Origin: Oppiella nova
Taxonomy: Eukaryota > Arthropoda > Arachnida > Sarcoptiformes > Oppiidae
Direction: 5' to 3'
NCBI GenBank assembly: GCA_905397405.1
Contig: CAJPVJ010000822.1
Span: 1-20,175, forward strand
DNA length: 20,175 bases
Shown in pieces: positions 18,680 to 20,175 of this stretch (positions within the stretch are counted from its first letter, which is position 1; each line of letters opens with the position of its first letter). The position numbers and the translations under genes are program-made. Below the pieces are notes generated by a model, which saw only the letters and a program-made list of their open reading frames with translations, did not search any database and was not told the DNA's origin.

Positions 18680-19592
18680 AGGGATTGATAGCAAACAGAA
18701 ATAGAGAGCAAAAGCTAAGACTGTGTATAAAAAGAGAGCCAAATAATGATCACAACAACTGGTCATACGTTTGAGTCAATAACTGAAGACTAAAAAGACA
18801 TACAAAACAAACAATGGGTTCAGGAAATGAAATTAAAGCCAAATTTCTTCAATACTTCTTTGGCTATTATTTATAGATAACTGCATACATTGTATGGTAT
18901 GTCAGAATTGGAGACTAGATTGCAGTTATGGCTTAAATATGATATTTGTTTGACTCATAAAACAAAAGACAAAACAAATAAATGGTTTAATAATGAGGGG
19001 TTTGGCTGTCGAGTGAGTGGTAGTCATGCGATTCACTAATTTCCAGATTCAAACCGATGGACACGTATTGACGGACTCAATGATAGGGTATGCATGAGAA
19101 CCGATACAGTGATGACCACATGAGACATAAGAGATGGTGAGACCTACCGATGTCACAGCTGTCGCCCCGGAATCCACTGAAACACTGACAAACACCGGAC
19201 ACACACTTCCCGCGGCCGTTGCAGTCATTCACTTCGCAATCGGTCGACCGTATGGTACACTCCGGACCCTTCCAACCCGTTTCGCACCGACAGCTGCCCT
19301 GAAGGTATCGGCCGTGACCTCCGCACAGCACCGGACATACATCTGGTTTGCAAATAAGAGTTCATTAAGTTTTCAAACAAATCAATTGATTAGGGGTTCA
19401 GTGAACTTACTATCGGCGCAGTCGTGTCCGATATAACCTTCGGATTAATAAAACAGATATCATTACATGTAATGGTAAGTTAGGAATGACATTATCGGAT
19501 AGGGATGTCCATACCTGGGAAGCACTGGCATTTGCCTAAATGGCAGTTCCCGTGATTGTGGCAATTGTTTGGACACGTCGTCGGCACTTCTT
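684..19592 (-). CDS. Ten-m: Teneurin (Ten-m/odz family), partial, about 20 exons visible
   Basis: Teneurins are type II transmembrane adhesion proteins; they dimerise through their EGF repeats and bind partner teneurins or latrophilins across synapses. Joining the exons by GT-AG boundaries with matching phases gives, in order, eight EGF-like repeats, a Cys-rich linker with the block [13 protein letters not shown], a carboxypeptidase-regulatory-like domain ([11 protein letters not shown]), a fibronectin-plug region (KFTYSWN-like, here [11 protein letters not shown]), NHL repeats ([24 protein letters not shown]) and a long YD-repeat shell. Exons (minus): 19515-19592, 19411-19437, 19148-19342, 18138-18278, 17613-17681, 17324-17509, 17032-17169, 16735-16783, 16031-16189 and/or 15412-15570, 12442-12468, 9151-9270, 8721-8905, 8373-8530, 7138-7405, 6536-7031, 6188-6479, 5888-6113, 5591-5799, 847-3536, 684-778. 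The start, cytoplasmic domain and transmembrane segment lie to the right of the window. The C-terminal end of the shell is missing. Family assignment is very secure; the symbol follows the fly gene. Confidence 0.96.
847..3536 (-). CDS. Ten-m: Teneurin long exon: last NHL blade and YD-repeat shell
   Basis: Beginning [18 protein letters not shown], it carries the last NHL blade ([12 protein letters not shown]), then [20 protein letters not shown] and many YD repeats such as [30 protein letters not shown] and [10 protein letters not shown]. These form the beta-spiral shell (Rhs-like) of the ectodomain. The acceptor is tatttacag|GAA and the donor is ACTCAG|gtatat, both phase 0. The exon is interrupted by an assembly join: 1601-1757 and 1759-1915 are identical around an N at 1758. 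Removing 158 nt leaves 2532 nt (844 codons) and restores one frame from end to end, so the break is almost certainly not biological. Confidence 0.95.
1601..1915. repeat. 157-bp identical direct copies around a single N (assembly join)
   Basis: 1601-1757 and 1759-1915 are identical, with the N at 1758 between them, inside a conserved coding exon. Removing one copy plus the N restores the teneurin frame. This is what two overlapping contig ends joined without merging look like. Confidence 0.95.
3613..3636 (+). promoter_or_regulatory. Short upstream ORF overlapping the kinase start (TAATG)
   Basis: An ATG at 3613 opens a seven-codon frame whose TAA shares its last A with the kinase ATG (TAATG, 3634-3638). 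If transcribed, it would place a terminating ribosome exactly at the main start, a layout compatible with reinitiation control. Whether the mRNA begins upstream of 3613 is unknown. Confidence 0.4.
3636..5150 (+). CDS. TSSK-like serine/threonine protein kinase, nested in a teneurin intron
   Basis: Three exons, 3636-4285, 4347-4727 and 4796-5150, give 461 aa. Residues 1 to about 135 are a Lys/Asn/Pro-rich low-complexity tail. The kinase domain follows: glycine loop GHGSYGKV (149-156), catalytic Lys171 in AIK, an alpha-C Glu near 190, HRDLKCEN with catalytic Asp267, DFG at 285-287, SPE in place of APE (Glu328) and DIW (341-343). All catalytic residues are present, so it should be active. [31 protein letters not shown] and the overall layout fit testis-specific serine kinases (TSSK), which act in sperm development. 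The activation loop is longer than I recall for TSSKs. Intron 1 is 61 nt (TT|gtaaga); intron 2 is a 68-nt GC-AG intron. The whole gene fits in a 2,054-nt intron of the opposite-strand teneurin, with only 99 nt before its ATG. TSSK class is likely; the orthologue number is not determinable. Confidence 0.9.
4728..4795 (+). other. GC-AG intron 2 of the kinase gene
   Basis: The exon ends GATATATG and the intron begins gcatga and ends cgtttag before GAGCTCAGG. Joining gives [18 protein letters not shown], the conserved kinase subdomain IX. No GT lies near the exon end that would keep this motif. Retention would shift the frame and stop at 4821, removing the C-terminal lobe. Confidence 0.8.
5215..5220 (+). 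terminator. Polyadenylation signal of the kinase gene
   Basis: A canonical AATAAA lies 65 nt past the kinase stop codon, in AT-rich sequence. A second A-rich cluster (about 5230-5240) follows. Both are within the teneurin intron, on the strand opposite to teneurin. Confidence 0.6.
5221..5590. other. Remainder of the teneurin host intron downstream of the kinase
   Basis: AT-rich sequence with a GA microsatellite at 5545-5576 close to the donor of the teneurin exon 5591-5799. No further coding region was seen. Confidence 0.6.
5545..5576 (+). repeat. (GA)n microsatellite
   Basis: Sixteen GA units just inside the teneurin intron, near its donor at 5589-5590. On the teneurin strand it reads CT. 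Confidence 0.95.
5591..5799 (-). CDS. Ten-m: Teneurin exon: NHL repeat with Cys cluster
   Basis: It encodes [28 protein letters not shown] and a Cys-rich stretch [20 protein letters not shown]. The position fits the SxCxCxxxxCxCF cluster between NHL blades in teneurins, though it is diverged. The acceptor is tttcccgaag|GA and the donor is TTCGAG|gtatga (phase 0). The intron that follows hosts the plus-strand kinase gene. Confidence 0.9.
5888..6113 (-). CDS. Ten-m: Teneurin exon: NHL repeats
   Basis: It encodes [40 protein letters not shown] and then FGFGPTG-like [23 protein letters not shown] is the familiar NHL blade of the family. The acceptor is ttgacag|ATC and the donor is ACGG|gtaaac. 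Confidence 0.93.
6188..6479 (-). CDS. Ten-m: Teneurin exon: NHL repeats
   Basis: It encodes [11 protein letters not shown], then [40 protein letters not shown] and [24 protein letters not shown] and LYFADG-NIRMVD are NHL-blade signatures of teneurins. The acceptor is ttcatag|A. I chose the donor GAA|gtcagt because it joins in phase 0 to IKLHWP in the next exon, matching the conserved HLRWPT stretch. Confidence 0.92.
6536..7031 (-). CDS. Ten-m: Teneurin exon: plug end and first NHL repeats
   Basis: It encodes [78 protein letters not shown] and then [19 protein letters not shown]. [21 protein letters not shown] is nearly invariant in teneurins. The latter half starts the six-bladed NHL propeller used in homophilic binding. 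The acceptor is tttgcag|TG and the donor is CACTC|gtaatg. Confidence 0.95.
7138..7405 (-). CDS. Ten-m: Teneurin exon: fibronectin-plug region
   Basis: It encodes [20 protein letters not shown], then [40 protein letters not shown] and [20 protein letters not shown]. It is close to the family throughout (IPGTxLNLVYHSS, GYLSTI, EGILFE-FEADP). The fold is known from teneurin structures as the plug that seals the YD barrel. The acceptor is cgaacag|GTC and the donor is AAAG|gtttgc. Its 5' 111 nt are repeated upstream at 7850-7960. Confidence 0.94.
7499..7736. repeat. Intronic segment bounded by 14-bp inverted repeats (possible MITE)
   Basis: gaatgggaggcaaa at 7499-7512 is matched by its exact reverse complement at 7723-7736; the 238-bp AT-rich interval recurs in the tandem copy (about 8038-8275). 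There is no clear target-site duplication, so this may be a chance or regulatory inverted repeat rather than a transposon relic. Confidence 0.3.
7834..7960 (-). pseudogene. Hybrid duplicated teneurin exon, out of frame
   Basis: It has a good acceptor (cgaacag) and donor (CAG|gtcagt). It joins the first 111 nt of the plug exon to the last 15 nt of the preceding exon, with one extra base. Its 127 nt are not a multiple of three, and its reading (LTPSVYR then stop) terminates. If it is real DNA it must be skipped to make teneurin. Confidence 0.7.
8373..8530 (-). CDS. Ten-m: Teneurin exon: end of TTR region (AILAESQ-like)
   Basis: It encodes [20 protein letters not shown] followed by [14 protein letters not shown]. 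This corresponds to the conserved C-HDYD-MKP and C-SAILAESQ segments of teneurins. The acceptor is attcaatag|GC and the donor is ACTCAG|gtcagt (phase 0). The last 15 nt are duplicated at 7834-7848 as part of a tandem duplication. Confidence 0.92.
8721..8905 (-). CDS. Ten-m: Teneurin exon: TTR domain, second part
   Basis: It encodes [20 protein letters not shown], then [19 protein letters not shown] and an acidic loop [16 protein letters not shown]. VNGGGAVxLQFxRxPF and VPWN are conserved in arthropod teneurins. The acceptor is gtttggtag|G and the donor is ACAG|gttcgc. Confidence 0.92.
9151..9270 (-). CDS. Ten-m: Teneurin exon: carboxypeptidase-regulatory-like (TTR) domain start
   Basis: It encodes [20 protein letters not shown] and then [20 protein letters not shown]. 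This is the teneurin form of the carboxypeptidase regulatory/transthyretin-related domain that follows the Cys-rich linker. The acceptor is gctcctgtag|T and the donor is GGATG|gtatga. Its phases (2 in, 2 out) match the microexon upstream and the next exon. Confidence 0.92.
9271..12441. other. Large teneurin intron, about 3.2 kb
   Basis: It is strongly AT-rich and holds the right inverted-repeat arm, short GGAATGGGAGG-type motifs (10683 and 10769 regions), a doubled gacaagaattggga (about 10602-10636), an AT-rich microsatellite (about 12236-12292) and a Cys-rich minus-strand fragment (10961-11012). No gene was seen. Confidence 0.7.
9403..10497. repeat. Right arm of the large inverted repeat (intronic)
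   Basis: It matches 1-683 in reverse complement and lies in the teneurin intron between exons 12442-12468 and 9151-9270. It ends in TATGG-type pentamers near 10456-10495, mirrored as CCATA at bases 6-45. It contains the GA tract 10051-10069 and an extra segment of about 365 bp missing from the left arm. Confidence 0.9.
12442..12468 (-). CDS. Ten-m: Teneurin 27-nt microexon ([10 protein letters not shown])
   Basis: This exon is isolated between introns of roughly 3 kb. On the coding strand it reads cag|T-CTG-TTT-TGG-AGT-GCC-TTC-AAA-CAA-AG|gtaggt. Joined to the exons on each side it gives ...[21 protein letters not shown], which fits the fly Ten-m segment FNES-IFWNYFNAS-RSAVIRG as I recall it. 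Phases match both sides (2 in, 2 out). It is 27 nt, so skipping it would keep the frame. Confidence 0.88.
14249..14284 (+). repeat. (GA)n microsatellite
   Basis: Eighteen GA units in the large intron. Confidence 0.95.
15340..15372 (+). repeat. TATGG pentanucleotide microsatellite
   Basis: About six tandem copies of TATGG, repeated in the second unit at about 15960-15990. A related irregular TATGG run closes the inverted-repeat arm near 10456-10495. Confidence 0.85.
15412..15570 (-). CDS. Ten-m: Teneurin linker exon, copy A (tandem-duplicated)
   Basis: It has the same predicted protein as the copy at 16031-16189, with the same splice sites (acceptor gcgcag, donor gtaagc). The exon length is a multiple of three and its phases are symmetric, so copies A and B could be spliced together in frame, used alternatively, or be two alleles placed in tandem by the assembler. 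The sequence alone does not settle which. Confidence 0.75.
16031..16189 (-). CDS. Ten-m: Teneurin linker exon, copy B (tandem-duplicated)
   Basis: This 159-nt exon encodes [20 protein letters not shown] and QPPAVTASF, then [19 protein letters not shown]. The [13 protein letters not shown] block is highly conserved in teneurins. The acceptor is gtgcgcag|C and the donor is GAAAG|gtaagc. It starts and ends in the same phase (2). A near-identical copy lies 619 bp downstream; the copies differ at three coding positions, all synonymous. Confidence 0.85.
16326..16758. repeat. 216-bp identical direct copies around a single N (assembly join)
   Basis: 16326-16541 and 16543-16758 are identical, with the N at 16542. 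The copies include 24 nt of the small exon 16735-16783 and its donor. This has the same signature as the join at 1758. Confidence 0.95.
16735..16783 (-). CDS. Ten-m: Teneurin 49-nt exon: DCADSECC linker after EGF8
   Basis: It encodes [17 protein letters not shown] across its borders, matching the conserved teneurin DGLVDC-D-CC motif. The acceptor ccataatag is immediately preceded on the coding strand by a CT microsatellite (16793-16817). The donor is CACTG|gtaatt. A partial second copy (16518-16541) belongs to the assembly-overlap repeat beside the N and is not a separate exon. Confidence 0.88.
16793..16817 (+). repeat. (GA)n microsatellite acting as a polypyrimidine tract
   Basis: On the teneurin strand this is a CT run ending about 8 nt before the AG at 16784-16785, the acceptor of the 49-nt exon. 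It occupies the place of the polypyrimidine tract. Confidence 0.8.
17032..17169 (-). CDS. Ten-m: Teneurin exon: EGF repeat 8, atypical first half
   Basis: It encodes [20 protein letters not shown] followed by [16 protein letters not shown]. The second half is a clear teneurin EGF8 running into the acidic NCADDIDND linker. The first half ([10 protein letters not shown]) has one cysteine where three are usual, so either the repeat has diverged, there is an indel in about 17138-17158, or a small exon is missed. The acceptor used is ccaacag|GG and the donor is AATG|gtttgt. The 3' half is certain; the 5' border is less so. Confidence 0.82.
17324..17509 (-). CDS. Ten-m: Teneurin exon: EGF repeats 6 and 7
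   Basis: It encodes [18 protein letters not shown] with DGGWHGSRC (EGF6), then [17 protein letters not shown] and [13 protein letters not shown] (EGF7); both repeats have all six cysteines. The acceptor is attaaag|CC and the donor is TTAG|gtacgt. It is a phase 1-1 exon like the other EGF exons. Confidence 0.94.
   Translation of the reverse strand, partial: PNVISIAVFMGCAKGAVVFATAVGTGRDVMSKYVITGVLSMVSATTAPVFVYKAGWADTAR
17613..17681 (-). CDS. Ten-m: Teneurin exon: end of EGF repeat 5
   Basis: It encodes [20 protein letters not shown] followed by CDI. The acceptor is acaaaag|GT and the donor is ATCG|gtacgg; its phase is compatible with both neighbours. The third EGF5 cysteine is absent, as in other teneurins. 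Because the first is also missing, this repeat keeps four cysteines. Confidence 0.88.
17682..18137. other. Teneurin intron, no gene seen
   Basis: 456 bp between the two EGF5 exons. It contains a G-rich run near 17748-17776. No coding sequence recognised. Confidence 0.6.
18138..18278 (-). CDS. Ten-m: Teneurin exon: EGF repeat 4 and start of EGF 5
   Basis: It encodes [19 protein letters not shown] and [11 protein letters not shown] (EGF4, six cysteines), then [18 protein letters not shown], the first part of EGF5. VDCLDPxCSSHG is a strong teneurin EGF4 signature. The first cysteine of EGF5 is a Phe here. The acceptor is cctatcag and the donor is CATG|gtatgt. Confidence 0.92.
18279..19147. other. 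Teneurin intron, no gene seen
   Basis: 869 bp of AT-rich sequence with the GA tract at 18636-18676. No coding sequence recognised. Confidence 0.6.
18636..18676 (+). repeat. (GA)n microsatellite
   Basis: About twenty GA units in the intron between the EGF2-3 and EGF4 exons. Confidence 0.95.
19148..19342 (-). CDS. Ten-m: Teneurin exon: EGF repeats 2 and 3
   Basis: It encodes [19 protein letters not shown] followed by ETGWKGPEC (EGF2), then [20 protein letters not shown] and [11 protein letters not shown] (EGF3). EGF2 has five cysteines: the third is replaced in GHGRYLQ, as in EGF2 of other teneurins, where the unpaired cysteine forms the intermolecular disulfide of the dimer. EGF3 has all six. 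The acceptor is gcaaaccag, the donor is ATCG|gtaggt, and both ends are phase 1. Confidence 0.93.
19411..19437 (-). CDS. Ten-m: Teneurin 27-nt exon: end of EGF repeat 1
   Basis: This short exon reads GYIGHDCAD across its borders. It supplies the last cysteine of EGF1 and the start of the linker to EGF2. The acceptor is ccgaag|GT and the donor is GATA|gtaagt. Its phase joins the exons on both sides exactly: G+GT completes Gly, and A+AT completes Asn. GYIGHDC is a familiar teneurin EGF1 ending. Confidence 0.85.
19515..19592 (-). CDS. Ten-m: Teneurin exon: most of EGF repeat 1
   Basis: The acceptor is ctgtag before AA-GAA-GTG and the donor is CCAG|gtatgg. It encodes [16 protein letters not shown] and then [10 protein letters not shown]: five of the six EGF cysteines, the sixth lying in the next exon. 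It begins and ends in phase 1, like most EGF exons here. This is the first exon I can recognise from the 5' side of the window. Confidence 0.85.
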
Positions 19593-20175
19593 CTACAGAT
19601 TGGAAATACAGTTCATTTGTATTACAGATATGTATTTAATTAAGAAATTGTTTGCCATAAAAGGCATTGGATATGAAACATATGAAAGATTTGAGTGAAT
19701 TAATAAATTAATGCTAATTTCAATCAATTATAAGATGTCAATCACTCGAGACATTCATGAACTCAAGTATTGCTATTAAATTACAGTTGAGTTTCCCGAA
19801 ATGTTACCTTAAATCTACTAATCAATATCAAGTAATTTGATCAGATTTTATCAAATAAAAGCTCATTTATAGATAAATTGATGCTAATATTCTTGAGTAC
19901 ATTATAGCAAACTAATGGTTAGTATTATTCTGTGTGTGAGTGACCAAAACACATCACATAAACTCTACTATAATACAGAAAAATAGTTTTTATTTTGGAG
20001 ATAATCTCATTATAAGAATTAGTGTAAGTCTTAAATAATTGAAATGTGATTTGCAGTCAATTGGCAACGAAATAGAGATATACACTACAAACTGATGGCT
20101 AACATCAAAAACTTATGTGAATGTAATGTCACTTATAAAAAGAAATCTCTTTAATGATTACGTTTGTCAGTCACG
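19593..20175. other. Teneurin intron to the window edge, no gene seen
   Basis: 583 bp, AT-rich. The next upstream exon of teneurin was not found before the right edge. Confidence 0.55.

Overview
The window is animal nuclear DNA. It is AT-rich, has spliceosomal introns (several only 61-103 bp), many GA/CT microsatellites and no prokaryotic operon structure. Almost all of it is one gene on the minus strand: a teneurin (Ten-m/odz family), a single-pass synaptic adhesion protein. Its 5' side lies beyond the right edge. The protein resembles arthropod Ten-m as I remember it. A chelicerate, perhaps a mite, is my guess from the compact introns and sequence feel and is not demonstrated.

Layout, in transcript order (right to left): EGF repeats 1-8 on eight exons (19592 down to 16735); an exon after EGF8, present twice (16031-16189 and 15412-15570); a 27-nt microexon (12442-12468); the carboxypeptidase-regulatory-like/transthyretin-related region and fibronectin-plug region (9270-7138); the NHL beta-propeller (7031 to about 3420); a long YD-repeat shell exon (3536-847); and a last fragment (778-684) that stops abruptly in mid-codon at the edge of an inverted repeat. 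The N-terminal cytoplasmic and transmembrane parts lie to the right, outside the window. The C-terminal end of the YD shell is missing.

Inside the intron between exons 5591-5799 and 847-3536, on the plus strand, sits a complete three-exon protein kinase gene of the testis-specific serine kinase (TSSK) type (3636-5150, 461 aa). It has its own poly(A) signal and one GC-AG intron.

The window has assembly or structural oddities. Two single-N joins (1758 and 16542) are each flanked by identical 157-bp and 216-bp copies; removing the first restores the teneurin frame exactly. Two tandem duplications (about 555 and 619 bp units) and one large inverted repeat (1-683 against 9403-10497) have copies that differ by scattered substitutions and small indels. 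This is what alternative haplotypes built into one scaffold would look like, but real rearrangement cannot be excluded. I found no RNA genes, CRISPR arrays or intact mobile elements, and no clearly new multi-gene system. The most interesting items are the microexon, the frame-compatible exon duplication, the nested kinase, and the coding break at 683/684.
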